Assembly: GCF_024464655.1 (NCBI RefSeq)
Contig: NZ_JANHAV010000004.1
Span: 186,001-250,000 of the forward strand
Length of the DNA stretch: 64,000 bases
Direction: 5' to 3'
Source of the DNA: Halobellus inordinatus
GTDB lineage: Archaea; Halobacteriota; Halobacteria; Halobacteriales; Haloferacaceae
Shown here one piece after another: positions 9,424-18,014 of the stretch. Both the position numbers and the translations under genes were made by a program. The notes beneath the pieces were generated by a model. That model made no database searches and was not told the origin of the DNA. It saw nothing but the letters and a program-made list of their open reading frames with translations. Position 1 is the first letter of the stretch. Every line of letters starts with the position of its first letter.

Positions 9424-9448
9424 TTTAATCGGGCAATCCACGATTGCC
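9424..9448 (+). promoter_or_regulatory. TATA-like box plus 7-bp inverted repeat in front of the sugar-acid dehydratase
   Basis: A TTTAATC box at 9424-9430 is followed by GGCAATC, a 3-nt spacer and GATTGCC (9432-9448), ending 6 nt before the ATG at 9455. The inverted repeat covers the expected transcription start, a position typical of archaeal repressor operators. The IclR protein of the island is a possible binder (inference). Confidence 0.45.
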
Positions 9449-9454
9449 AAGGCG

Positions 9455-10720
9455 ATGACGCAAGACGACCAACCGGACTACCGCATTCCTCAGGGTGGCG
9501 GTGTACCCTGGCGAGATATGGGGATGGAGGAGACGCACCGACCGCCCGAACGCGACATCGAGATTACAGCGATCGAGACAATGGCCATCGCGGGCAACTT
9601 CACGTGGGGCATCGTCAAGGTCGAGACCGACGCCGACGTCTACGGGCTCGGGGAGACGTTCCGCGCGGAGGCCGCACTCGATATGGCCGGGCGGATGGAG
9701 GTCGACCTGGAAGGGGAGAACCCGCTCGACACCGACCGGATTCGCGAACTCCTCGAACAGCGGTACACAGGCACTGGCCGCATCGGACAAGCCGCCTTCA
9801 CTGCGATCGAGACGGCCTGTTACGACATCAAGGGAAAACTGTTCGACGTCCCGGTGTACGAACTGCTGGGCGGGAAGTACCGCGACGAGATCAAGATCTA
9901 CTGCGATACGCACGGCGGCGAGTCCCTCGGCGAAGCGAGCGAACACGATCCGACCGACGTCTACACGCCGGAATCGTACGCCCGCGCGGCCCGGGAGGTC
10001 GTCGACGAGGGGTTCGAGGCGCTGAAGTTCGACTTGGACGTCCCGACGCACGCCGAATACGACGAAGCCAACCGACGGATGGACAACGCGGCGCTCGAAC
10101 ACAAGGTCAGCCTCGTCGAGGCTGTCCGCGACGAGACCGGCTACGACGTCGACCTCGGAATGGACCTCCATTGGAACTTCACCACTGAGACGGCCATTCG
10201 ACTGGGGAAGAAACTGGAACGGTTCGATCTCGCGTGGATCGAAGACCCTGTCCCACCGGAGAAGACCGAATCTCAAAAGCGCGTCACTCAGGCGCTCAAC
10301 ACGCCGGTTTTGACCGGCGAGAATCTCGTCACGACCAGCCAGTTCAACGATGCTGCGCGCGAAGGGATGATGGACATCGCAGCCCCCGACGTGAACAAGT
10401 GCGGTGGCCTCGGCGAGTACGTCGACATCGCGACGGTGTGTGACCTGTACGGCATTCCGATCGCCTCACACAACATCTCGAGCCCGCTCGGGACGATCGC
10501 CGGCGCGCACGTCTCGGCGGCGATCCCCAACTTCCTGTGTATGGAGTGGCACTCCCGCGACGTTCCGTGGTGGAACGAGATGTGCACGCGAGTCGAGGGC
10601 TCTGGCCCGATCCTCGAAGACGGCTACATTGACGTGCCCGAGGGTCCCGGCCTCGGTGTCGAGTTGAACCGCGACCTCTGTGAGCAGTATCTCGTCGACG
10701 GCTACGATCTCATCGTCTGA
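9455..10720 (+). CDS. Enolase-superfamily sugar-acid dehydratase (mandelate racemase/muconate lactonizing group; xylonate/gluconate dehydratase-like)
   Basis: 421 residues. It is expected to remove water from an aldonic acid such as xylonate or gluconate to give a 2-keto-3-deoxy sugar acid. The N-terminal capping domain (GNFTWGIVKVETDADVYG, TAIETACYDIKGK) precedes the barrel. The barrel carries the KFDLDVP lysine, metal ligands in DLHWNF, EDPVPPE and GENLVT, and the general-base His in SHNISSP, as in archaeal gluconate/xylonate dehydratases. The start at 9455 avoids an upstream extension that only reads the end of the GH3 gene in another frame. The next gene follows after 8 nt, so the two are probably cotranscribed. 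Specificity between pentonate and hexonate is not decidable here. Confidence 0.88.
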   Translation: MTQDDQPDYRIPQGGGVPWRDMGMEETHRPPERDIEITAIETMAIAGNFTWGIVKVETDADVYGLGETFRAEAALDMAGRMEVDLEGENPLDTDRIRELLEQRYTGTGRIGQAAFTAIETACYDIKGKLFDVPVYELLGGKYRDEIKIYCDTHGGESLGEASEHDPTDVYTPESYARAAREVVDEGFEALKFDLDVPTHAEYDEANRRMDNAALEHKVSLVEAVRDETGYDVDLGMDLHWNFTTETAIRLGKKLERFDLAWIEDPVPPEKTESQKRVTQALNTPVLTGENLVTTSQFNDAAREGMMDIAAPDVNKCGGLGEYVDIATVCDLYGIPIASHNISSPLGTIAGAHVSAAIPNFLCMEWHSRDVPWWNEMCTRVEGSGPILEDGYIDVPEGPGLGVELNRDLCEQYLVDGYDLIV

Positions 10721-10728
10721 GTCCACTG

Positions 10729-11694
10729 ATGTCGAAGTACACTGTCGTCGTTACGGATCACGATTTCGCGGATCTCTCGATCGAGCGGGACGGGTTGTCG
10801 GACATCGCCGAGGTGGTCGAATTGACCGATGGAGTCGGCAAGGAAGCCGCAAACGCACACGCGACGCTCGCTGAGGCGGACGCCGTGATCAACCTCCGCT
10901 ACGACCTCGATGCGGCCGCGATCGATGCGCTCGATAGCTGCCAGGTCATCTCGCGCTACGGGATCGGCGTCGATAACATCGACACCGAGGCCGCCGCCGA
11001 GCGTGACATCCCCGTCACGAACGTCCCGGACTACTGTCTGGAGGAAGTCTCGATGCACGCGCTTTCGATGTTCCTCGCCCTCTCGCGGGGACTCACAAAC
11101 TACGACGCCAATGTTGCGGTCGGGGGCTGGGACCGCGACGCCGCGGTTCCGATCCACCGGTTCTCGACGCAGACCGTCGGCGTCGTCGGCTATGGGGCAA
11201 TCGGCCGCGCCGTCGGCGAGCGCGCGGCCGCACTGGGTGCCGATGTCGTCGCTAGCGACCCGTTCCTCACCGAGGACGACGTCGCAGACGATCCCGCGAG
11301 TCTGCTAGCGTTTGAGGAAGTGCTAGCACAGTCGGATTTCGTCACCGTCCACTCTCCGTTGACGCCTGAGACACGAGGTCTCTTCGACGCCGACGCCTTC
11401 GCCCAGATGGCCGATTCGGCGTACTTCGTCAACGTCGCCCGGGGGCCGATCGTAGACGACGATGCCCTCCTCGACGCGCTGTATGACGACGAAATCGCCG
11501 GTGCCGGACTCGATGTGTTCCCCGAGGAACCACCCACACCGGACCACTCGCTCCGCGATCATCCCGACGTGATTACGACGCCCCACGTCGCGTGGTACAG
11601 CGAGGAAGCCAACGAGCAGCGTCGCCACACAGTCACCGACATCGTTCGGACCGTCTTGGAGGGCGGCGAGCCTGAGAACGTCGTCAACGACTAG
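10729..11694 (+). CDS. D-isomer-specific 2-hydroxyacid dehydrogenase (PGDH/glyoxylate reductase-like)
   Basis: 321 residues. An NAD(P)-dependent oxidoreductase interconverting a 2-hydroxyacid and a 2-ketoacid. The Rossmann motif VGVVGYGAIGRAVGE lies mid-protein. The family's catalytic set is visible: Arg in VNVARGPIVDD, a Glu in the following helix and the His in TTPHVAWYSEEA; SRYGIGVDNID is the conserved N-terminal strand-loop. It lies 8 nt behind the sugar-acid dehydratase and ahead of the convergent permease genes. In this setting it may reduce glyoxylate/hydroxypyruvate-type products or act on a sugar-acid intermediate (inference). The substrate cannot be read from the sequence. Confidence 0.88.
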   Translation: MSKYTVVVTDHDFADLSIERDGLSDIAEVVELTDGVGKEAANAHATLAEADAVINLRYDLDAAAIDALDSCQVISRYGIGVDNIDTEAAAERDIPVTNVPDYCLEEVSMHALSMFLALSRGLTNYDANVAVGGWDRDAAVPIHRFSTQTVGVVGYGAIGRAVGERAAALGADVVASDPFLTEDDVADDPASLLAFEEVLAQSDFVTVHSPLTPETRGLFDADAFAQMADSAYFVNVARGPIVDDDALLDALYDDEIAGAGLDVFPEEPPTPDHSLRDHPDVITTPHVAWYSEEANEQRRHTVTDIVRTVLEGGEPENVVND

Positions 11695-11818
11695 CTCGTC
11701 TGTCTCTCTCTTCGACGTCGGCGCTCTTTGTCGGTCCGTCTCTCCTGCCTCCCGATCGCGACGCTCTGACACAGAGTACGCGACTCAGAATGTCGAAAAA
11801 ACGCAGCGCCTGACCGAT

Positions 11819-12679
11819 TCAGGCTTTTCCTGTCGCCGTAAGCCCTTCCACGACCTTCCGCTGGAAGAACAGCATAAACAGGATGAGCGGTATCACGGAC
11901 ATAAACACGGCCGCCGAGATCGTACCCCAGGGGTACTGGAACTCACCTTGATAGAGCGCGATCCCCACGGTGATCGTCCGCATCGAATCCTCCGTCATAA
12001 ACGTCAGCGCGAAGAGGAACTCGTTCCACGCGTAGATGAACACGATAATCGCCGCGGTCGCCATCGCCGGCGCAGACACCGGCAGGATGATTCGGAACAG
12101 CACGCCGATCCGTGACAGACCGTCCATCAGCCCGGCTTCTTCGAGCGAGTCAGGCAACTCCTTGAAGTACGCCTGGAAGATCCAGACGGCGAAGGGCAAC
12201 TGGAATGCGGCGTAGGGAATGATGAGACCGAGATAGTTGTTGAGCAGCCCCCACGAGCGCGCAAGGCTGAACAGCGGAATCAGTCGCGCGATGAAGGGGA
12301 GCATCGCCGTCCCGAGGATGAGCAAGAGAACGGGAAGCTTGAACCGGAAGCGGAGCCGCGAAAGCGCGTATCCGGCGAGCGAGCCGAGCAACACGTCCAA
12401 GACGGCGGTGCCGGTCGCGACGATCGCACTGTTGAGGAGGTACCGGAAGAACGGTGCGCCCTCGATGGCCGCGCGGTAATTCGCGAGCGTCGGATTCCGC
12501 GGAATGTACTCGACGGGGAAGGTGACGACGTTCCCCGGTTGTTTGAGTGACGTAATAAACATCCAGAGGATGGGGAACACAGAGACGAGAGCAATGATGA
12601 AGATACTCCCGTAGAAGCCGACCTTCTTACCGACCCACTGGAACCGTTCGACTTCGAGGGTGTTCGAGTCGTAGCTCAT
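11819..12679 (-). CDS. CUT1 sugar ABC transporter permease (MalG/UgpE-like)
   Basis: 286 residues with about six membrane segments. The EAA loop that docks on the ATPase is clear (EEAGLMDGLSRIGVLFRIILP), and the C-terminal FFQRKVVEGLTATGKA is typical of MalG-type subunits (the final Thr-Gly-x-Lys pattern). It begins 1 nt after the stop of the MalF-like permease gene, so the two are translationally coupled. It forms the channel half that partners the subunit at 12681-13673, with the ATPase at 3553-4680 and the lipoprotein at 16567-17940. Confidence 0.93.
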   Translation of the reverse strand: MSYDSNTLEVERFQWVGKKVGFYGSIFIIALVSVFPILWMFITSLKQPGNVVTFPVEYIPRNPTLANYRAAIEGAPFFRYLLNSAIVATGTAVLDVLLGSLAGYALSRLRFRFKLPVLLLILGTAMLPFIARLIPLFSLARSWGLLNNYLGLIIPYAAFQLPFAVWIFQAYFKELPDSLEEAGLMDGLSRIGVLFRIILPVSAPAMATAAIIVFIYAWNEFLFALTFMTEDSMRTITVGIALYQGEFQYPWGTISAAVFMSVIPLILFMLFFQRKVVEGLTATGKA

Positions 12680-12680
12680 C

Positions 12681-13673
12681 TCAGCGCACCTCCGGTTCGT
12701 AGAGAGTCCCGACGTACACCATCGCGATCGCGAGGGCGATGAGAGTGATGATGGTCGCCGTCGCCGCGCCCTCGCCGAAGTTGAGTCGGTTGAACGTCAA
12801 CTGGTGGTCGAACAGCACGAGCGTGGTCGTCGCTGAGGCCGGCCCGCCGCCGGTCAGTCCGAAGGGCAGACCGAACGCCTGGAACGCCGGCAGCGTCCGG
12901 AAGATGAGCGCCACGAGTAGCGTCGGCTTCAGGAGCGGCAGCGTGATGTCCCAAAACTGCCGGATCCGGGAAGCGCCGTCCATCCGTGCGGCCTCGTAGA
13001 GGTGGTCCGGGATCGACTGGAGGCCGGCGAGTAAGATCAGCGCCATGAACGAACTCGTCTTCCAGATCGTGATAAAGAGCATCGCATACAGCGCGGTGTC
13101 CGGCTTCGCCAGGAAGGGGAACGGCTGCTGAAGGATCCCGACACGAATCAGCAGGTCGTTGATGACGCCGTACTGCCCGTTGAACATCCACGCCCAGATG
13201 CGTGCGTTGATCACGGTCGGAATCGCCCACGGAAACAGGATCGCCGCCTGTGCGAAGTATTTGCCCTTGAACTCGCGGTTGAGCAAGAGTGCGAGCCCCA
13301 ACCCGAGCACCAGTTCGATGGGGACGCTGACGAACGTGTAGATGAGTGACACCCGGAGCGCGTTCCAGAAGCCGTCCCCGTTGAGGAACTGATCCAGCAG
13401 CGGACCGCTGCCGTACAGGTCACGGTAATTCTCGAGACCGACGAACTCCTGCGGATTGATTTCCAGTACGTATCCCGTATGCAGGCTCCCTACCACGGTA
13501 TCGAAAATCGGGTAAAACGACACCGCGAGCAGAAAAGAGACCACTGGCGTCAGCAGGATCACTGCCAGTTCCTCTTCGGAGAACCTGAGGTCACGATACC
13601 GCTGCAGTCTGTTTTGCCGTTCCGGGCTCTCTCCGTAAGTAGCGCCGGACGAGCTTTCAACTGTATCTGCCAT
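12681..13673 (-). CDS. CUT1 sugar ABC transporter permease (MalF/UgpA-like)
   Basis: 330 residues with about six membrane segments after a cytoplasmic N-terminus. The EAA motif YEAARMDGASRIRQFWDITLP is intact, and FPWAIPTVINARIW is typical of MalF/UgpA proteins. It is the first gene of a two-gene permease operon on the minus strand. A TATA-like sequence about 30 nt upstream (13700-13708) suggests a leaderless message. Its position between the hydroxyacid dehydrogenase and the UxaA-type genes ties the importer to this catabolic island. Confidence 0.92.
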   Translation of the reverse strand: MADTVESSSGATYGESPERQNRLQRYRDLRFSEEELAVILLTPVVSFLLAVSFYPIFDTVVGSLHTGYVLEINPQEFVGLENYRDLYGSGPLLDQFLNGDGFWNALRVSLIYTFVSVPIELVLGLGLALLLNREFKGKYFAQAAILFPWAIPTVINARIWAWMFNGQYGVINDLLIRVGILQQPFPFLAKPDTALYAMLFITIWKTSSFMALILLAGLQSIPDHLYEAARMDGASRIRQFWDITLPLLKPTLLVALIFRTLPAFQAFGLPFGLTGGGPASATTTLVLFDHQLTFNRLNFGEGAATATIITLIALAIAMVYVGTLYEPEVR

Positions 13674-13699
13674 TCGTATGCTCTAACGAGAGTCTTTCA

Positions 13700-13708
13700 C
13701 TATAAAAC
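13700..13708 (-). promoter_or_regulatory. TATA-box candidate for the permease operon
   Basis: The minus strand reads TTTTATAGT here, about 27-35 nt upstream of the first permease start at 13673, the normal archaeal TATA distance for a leaderless transcript. Confidence 0.5.
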
Positions 13709-13919
13709 TACAGGGACACCTGCACCGACGAATCTCCGTCGCCTCCGTCAGACGAGTCTCCACTCAGTCGATCACGTTGACTGTGGGGGAGCTCTGGCAG
13801 TGATACTGTCGGACAGAACGATGTGAATATTCTTGGCCCACAGGGTACCGCACTGCTTCACGGACTGATGTCCGACAGTATGAGTTTTCGATCCCCGAAC
13901 GGCGTTTGACTAGGAGAAA

Positions 13920-13929
13920 ACATTATAAA
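13920..13929 (+). promoter_or_regulatory. TATA-box candidate for the UxaA-type operon
   Basis: ACATTATAAA lies about 26-35 nt upstream of the ATG at 13955. It would start transcription at or next to that ATG and drive the downstream genes to 16454. Confidence 0.5.
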
Positions 13930-13954
13930 CTGTGACATCCGTTGACCGAAACGC

Positions 13955-14278
13955 ATGGCAGACAGATACCTAGAGGTAGTCGAACCTGACGACAACGTCG
14001 CGACGGCCCTCCGTGAACTCGAAGCCGGTGAGACGGTCGCGGTCGCCGTCGGCGACGAGGAGCGCACCGTCGAGGTGTCCGAAGACGTTGTGTTCGGGCA
14101 CAAAATCGCCATCGAGGACATCGCCGATGGCGAGACGATCACGAAGTACGGCAAGAGTATCGGCAACGCGACGGAGGACATCCCCGCAGGAACGTGGGTC
14201 CACGTCCACAACGTCGAGAGCAACTACGGTCGCGGCGACCTCGCGGACGGTGAACAAACTGCAGCAGTGAGTGAGTGA
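13955..14278 (+). CDS. UxaA-type hydro-lyase small subunit (SAF domain)
   Basis: 107 residues, essentially one SAF domain. The core FGHKIAIEDIADGETITKYGKSIG and the end GTWVHVHNVES match the N-terminal domain of altronate/galactarate dehydratases and the small subunit of sulfolactate sulfo-lyase. The catalytic domain is encoded separately by the next gene, as in split archaeal and bacterial versions. The gene ends in the GTGA overlap with an alternative start of its partner. The partner genes suggest dehydration of a sugar acid in the cytoplasm. Altronate, galactarate, sulfolactate and related acids cannot be told apart by sequence reading. Confidence 0.88.
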   Translation: MADRYLEVVEPDDNVATALRELEAGETVAVAVGDEERTVEVSEDVVFGHKIAIEDIADGETITKYGKSIGNATEDIPAGTWVHVHNVESNYGRGDLADGEQTAAVSE

Positions 14279-14283
14279 TTGAA

Positions 14284-15450
14284 ATGAGTGAATTCCTCGG
14301 TTACGAACGAGACGACGGGAGCGTCGGCATTCGAAATCACGTTGCGATCATCTCGACGGCACCCTACGCCAACGACACGGTCAAGCGCGCAGCGGAGATC
14401 GTCGAGAACACGGTTCCGATAACCCATCCGCTTGGCCGCTGTCAGACCAAGCCCGACGTCTTCCAGACCTATCGGACGCTGCTCGGATACGGCACCCATC
14501 CGAACGTCTACGGGACAGTCGTCGTCGCCCACGCCGGCGAGATCGTCGACGGCGACGAACTCGCTTCTGACGTCGCCGAAACCGGCCGTCCGAGCGATTC
14601 CGTCAACATCCACGGCGAGAAAGGCGTGATGAACGCCCTCCAGCGGACGGTGAACTCCGCTCGTGAGATGGTGCAGGAAGCCAGCGACCAGCGTCGCGTG
14701 CCCGCCGATATGTCGAATCTGACGTTCGGGATCAACTGCGCGACGTCGGACACGACGAGTGGCCTCTGTCAGCACAAAGCGACAGCACGGGCTGCGTGGC
14801 GACTCATCGACGATCACGACGGGCGGGCGTGCTTCGCCGAAACGCCCGAGTTCTTCGGCGGCGAGCACGAGCTCGCCGAGCGTGCGGTCAACGACGAAGT
14901 CAAACAGGAGATCCTCGATCGCGTCGAGAACTGGGACCAGCGCCTGCAGGCGACCGGCTACGACGTCCGAGGCGCCCAGCCGACGCCGGACAATATGGAC
15001 GGCGGCCTGACCACGATCGAGGAGAAGTCCCTCGGTGCACTCGTGAAGTCCGGTGACGGGCCCATCCAGGACATCGTGGACTACGGTGCGCAGATCCCCG
15101 ACGACTCCGGGATGTACATTATGGACACGCCGGGGCACGGTGCCGAGTCGGTTACGGGTATCGGCGCGGGCGGCGCGCACTTTATGGTGATCTCGACCGG
15201 GCAGGGCCACACGCTCTCGAACGCGATTATGCCGACGATCAAGATCACCGGAAACCCCGGGAGCGCCGAGCGCGTTCCCGAGCAAACCGACGTCGACGTC
15301 AGTGAGGCGCTCGTCGGCGACCAGAGCTTCGACTGGGCCAGCGACCAACTCTGGGACGAAATCGAAGACGTCGTCAACGGGAAACTGACGATGAGCGAGG
15401 CGATGGGCGAAAGCCAGTTCGCCATTCACCGGATCGGCCCCTCCACATAA
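14284..15450 (+). CDS. UxaA-type hydro-lyase large (catalytic) subunit
   Basis: 388 residues from ATG 14284; a GTG at 14275 that overlaps the previous stop would add MIE. The N-terminus MSEFLGYERDDGSVGIRNHVAI is the classic UxaA/GarD/SuyB opening. Conserved cysteine- and glycine-containing stretches (FGINCATSDTTSG, MDTPGHGAESVTGIGAGGAHF, STGQGHTLSNAIMPTIKITGNP) are consistent with the iron-dependent catalytic domain. It works with the SAF subunit encoded just upstream. The following Ldh-family gene begins on the last base of its stop codon, so an ordered pathway operon is likely. The substrate is unresolved: the family covers altronate, galactarate and sulfolactate. Confidence 0.88.
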   Translation: MSEFLGYERDDGSVGIRNHVAIISTAPYANDTVKRAAEIVENTVPITHPLGRCQTKPDVFQTYRTLLGYGTHPNVYGTVVVAHAGEIVDGDELASDVAETGRPSDSVNIHGEKGVMNALQRTVNSAREMVQEASDQRRVPADMSNLTFGINCATSDTTSGLCQHKATARAAWRLIDDHDGRACFAETPEFFGGEHELAERAVNDEVKQEILDRVENWDQRLQATGYDVRGAQPTPDNMDGGLTTIEEKSLGALVKSGDGPIQDIVDYGAQIPDDSGMYIMDTPGHGAESVTGIGAGGAHFMVISTGQGHTLSNAIMPTIKITGNPGSAERVPEQTDVDVSEALVGDQSFDWASDQLWDEIEDVVNGKLTMSEAMGESQFAIHRIGPST

Positions 15451-16454
15451 TGGAGGTCGACAGGCAACGCGCGGTCGCGGTTGCCGCCGACGCCTTCCGC
15501 GCGCACGGAATCACTGACGCGGACGCAGCGCAGACGGCCGAAGTCCTCGTGAGTGCCGATGCACGTGGAAAGCACTCTCATGGGCTGTTACGGCTCCCGC
15601 GGTTCGTTCGAGGCATCGAGTCGGGGAACGTCGACCCGACGGGCTCGATCGACGTCGTCTCCGAGACGGGCGGCGCAGCTACGATCAGTGGTGGGTCCCG
15701 ACCCGGCCCCGTCGTCGCAAGCGCAGCGGCTGCCGAAGCGATGGACCGTGCCGACGAGTTCGGGGTTGGCGTCGTCGGCGTCCACGACTCGAACCACCTG
15801 GGGATGCTCGGGTATTACACCGATCAGCTCCAGCGAGAGGGATACGTCGGCATCGCGATCACGAACACGGAACCGGCGATGCCGCCACACGGCGGTTCAG
15901 AGCCCGTATTAGGAACCAACCCCATCGCTATCGGCCTCCCAACGGAGCCGGTCTTCAATCTGGATATGTCGACGTCGGCGATCGCTCGCGGCACCGTCCT
16001 CCACAAGAAAGAGACTAGCGAGGAACTTCCCAGCGGAGTCGCTCTCGACGCCGACGGCCAGCCGACCACCGATCCCACCGCAGCTCTCGAAGGAACCATC
16101 CTCCCGTTCGGGGGCGCGAAGGGTTCGGGACTAGCCATCGCCGTCGAGGTCTTGGCCGGTGGGCTCGTCGGTGCGGCGATGGGCTCCGACGTCACGGGAA
16201 CGTATCACACGACAGATCCCTGTACGAAGGGCGATCTGTTCCTCGCGATCGATCCCGACGCGATGGGCGCGTCGGATTTCAGTGAGCGGGCAAGCGACTT
16301 CCTAGCAGATCTGACTGAGAGAGAGCCAGCCGCTCACGTAGACGAGATCCGACTGCCCGGCCAACGCTCCGTCGAGCGCGACCGCTCGGCGACGGCGATC
16401 GAAGTCGACGAGGAACTCTGGACTGAAGTACGGGAACTCGTAGTCGACGAGTAA
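15450..16454 (+). CDS. Ldh-family (malate/L-lactate/ureidoglycolate-type) oxidoreductase
   Basis: 334 residues of the Ldh2/malate dehydrogenase type II family, which has a non-Rossmann NAD(P) fold. Visible family marks are DARGKHSHGLLRLPRFV near residue 35, VHDSNHLGMLGYYT with the catalytic His, EPVLGTNPIAIG, and PFGGAKGSGLAIAVEVLAG. It would oxidise or reduce a 2-hydroxyacid/2-ketoacid made or used by the UxaA-type enzyme directly upstream, with which it overlaps by 1 nt. The last 13 codons are repeated immediately after the stop as a perfect 39-bp tandem duplication, so the present stop codon lies at the junction. Confidence 0.88.
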   Translation: MEVDRQRAVAVAADAFRAHGITDADAAQTAEVLVSADARGKHSHGLLRLPRFVRGIESGNVDPTGSIDVVSETGGAATISGGSRPGPVVASAAAAEAMDRADEFGVGVVGVHDSNHLGMLGYYTDQLQREGYVGIAITNTEPAMPPHGGSEPVLGTNPIAIGLPTEPVFNLDMSTSAIARGTVLHKKETSEELPSGVALDADGQPTTDPTAALEGTILPFGGAKGSGLAIAVEVLAGGLVGAAMGSDVTGTYHTTDPCTKGDLFLAIDPDAMGASDFSERASDFLADLTEREPAAHVDEIRLPGQRSVERDRSATAIEVDEELWTEVRELVVDE

Positions 16455-16491
16455 CTCTGGACTGAAGTACGGGAACTCGTAGTCGACGAGT
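16414..16491 (+). repeat. Perfect 39-bp tandem duplication at the 3' end of the Ldh-family gene
   Basis: Positions 16414-16452 and 16453-16491 are identical. The first copy encodes the protein's C-terminus (ELWTEVRELVVDE); the TAA straddles the copy border and the second copy is untranslated. The unit is 13 codons, so the frame is kept. A further 6 nt of the unit follow, as expected after replication slippage. Confidence 0.95.
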
Positions 16492-16518
16492 AACTCTCCC
16501 TACTCCCACAACACCTCT

Positions 16519-16553
16519 ACTATATAACAATAATTATTAATAGGGGATGTCCC
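16519..16553 (+). promoter_or_regulatory. Promoter and small palindrome before the sugar-binding protein
   Basis: ACTATATAAC at 16519-16528 is a strong TATA candidate. GGGATGTCCC at 16544-16553 is an interrupted 4-bp palindrome near the expected transcription start, 13 nt before the ATG at 16567. It could be an operator, but nothing else in the window confirms that. Confidence 0.5.
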
Positions 16554-16566
16554 AATCGTTGGGTGT

Positions 16567-17940
16567 ATGACACGGAAGGTCACGAACCAGCGTAGGCGAA
16601 CGGTTCTCAAGACGATGGCTGGTGGCAGCATCGCGCTGCTTGCTGGCTGTAGCGGTACCAGCGACTCTGGTGGCGACGGCACTGACAGCAACACCGACTC
16701 GGATGCGACCGACCAAACCGATGGAAGTACCGAGAGCGGCGGGAGTACCGAGAGTGGCGAGTCACTGGAGATGACCTACGTCTACCCCGGCTACTTCAGC
16801 AACGACGCCCAGAGCCTCGTTCCGATGTTCGAAGAGCAGGCCTCGGGCATCACCGTCGAGTCTCAGCAGACGCCGTCTGACGCGTCCTCGACGCGTGAGT
16901 ACTACGTCAATCAGTTCGTCTCCGGTTCGTCGTCGTTCGACGTCGGCAATATGGACGTCATCTGGCCCGCGGAGTTCGCCCAGAACGGCTGGGCAGCCGA
17001 AGTCAGCGATCCCGAAGGTCACACCGAGAATATGCTCCAGACGCCGATTGACTCGGTGACCGTCGACGGGACGATGTACGGAATGCCGATCCACACGGAC
17101 GCGAACGCGCTGTACTACCGGACGGACCTCCTCGAGGAGCACGGCTACGACAGTCCGCCCACGACGTATATGGAACTGGTCAATATGGCGCAGGACATTA
17201 TGGACCAGTCCGATAAAGACCTCAATGGCTACATCTGGCAAGGCGGTTCCAACGAGGGACTGACGATTATGTGGCTCAACTGGTTCTGGGGGATGGGCGG
17301 TGAACTCCGTCAGGACGGGAACCTCGTGGTCAACTCCCAGGAGGGTATCGATGCCCTCGCGCACGCCGTCGATCTCATCCACGAATACGGCGTCACCCCC
17401 GAGTCTATTCCGGCGTCCTCGACGGACCAGAACCGCCAGACGTTCCAACAGGGCAATACCATCTTTATGCGTAACTGGCCTTACGCGGTTGCACTGATGA
17501 ACGAGGACGGGTCACCTGTCAAAGGGAAGTTCGACGTCGCACCGATGCCCAAAGCCGAGGGCAACCCTGACGCGAAGAACTCCTGTCTCGGCGGGTGGAA
17601 TCTGTTCATCAACGCCAACTCGGAGAACAAAGAGGCCGCACAGCGGTTCGCGAGCTATATGTCGTCGATGGAAGCCCAAGAGAAAATGGCGCTGGAACAC
17701 AGCCGTCTCCCCGTCCGCCAGGAACTGTACTCTGACGAGTACTACGAGCAGGCCTCCCAACTGGAGACGTTCGCCAAGATCGTCGATCAGACCAGCGCTC
17801 GACCGGCGACGCCACAGTATTCGACGTTCTCGGAGATCGTCTACACCAACTGCAATGCCGCTCTCGTCCAAGAGAAGACGCCCGAAGAAGCACTCAACGA
17901 CGCTCAAGAAGAAATCGACAGCGAAGTCAACAACGCCTGA
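16567..17940 (+). CDS. Extracellular sugar-binding lipoprotein of the CUT1 ABC transporter
   Basis: 457 residues. An RRRTVLKTM twin-arginine signal leads to the lipobox LLAGC, then a Ser/Gly/Asp/Thr-rich linker to about residue 60, as usual for haloarchaeal membrane-anchored binding proteins. The mature part is a family 1 (MalE-like) solute-binding protein: GTMYGMPIHTDANALYYRTDLL, a central WLNWFWGMGGE aromatic patch suited to stacking on sugar rings, and the GGWNLFINANSENKEAAQRFASYM segment. It delivers oligosaccharides to the permeases at 11819-13673. It has its own promoter directly behind the UxaA/Ldh operon, allowing the high expression typical of binding proteins. Confidence 0.93.
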   Translation: MTRKVTNQRRRTVLKTMAGGSIALLAGCSGTSDSGGDGTDSNTDSDATDQTDGSTESGGSTESGESLEMTYVYPGYFSNDAQSLVPMFEEQASGITVESQQTPSDASSTREYYVNQFVSGSSSFDVGNMDVIWPAEFAQNGWAAEVSDPEGHTENMLQTPIDSVTVDGTMYGMPIHTDANALYYRTDLLEEHGYDSPPTTYMELVNMAQDIMDQSDKDLNGYIWQGGSNEGLTIMWLNWFWGMGGELRQDGNLVVNSQEGIDALAHAVDLIHEYGVTPESIPASSTDQNRQTFQQGNTIFMRNWPYAVALMNEDGSPVKGKFDVAPMPKAEGNPDAKNSCLGGWNLFINANSENKEAAQRFASYMSSMEAQEKMALEHSRLPVRQELYSDEYYEQASQLETFAKIVDQTSARPATPQYSTFSEIVYTNCNAALVQEKTPEEALNDAQEEIDSEVNNA

Positions 17941-18014
17941 CTGCGACGCATTCCAGCCACCACGACGAGTCCCGAGCCATCTGTATCCGGATTTTTGTCG
18001 ATACTGGCGCTCCG

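Noticed and set aside
14224-15429. 401-codon minus-strand frame
   Set aside because: Shadow of the UxaA-type gene; no motif.
16414-16491. CRISPR-like direct repeat
   Set aside because: Two abutting copies without spacers, overlapping a gene end; a tandem duplication.
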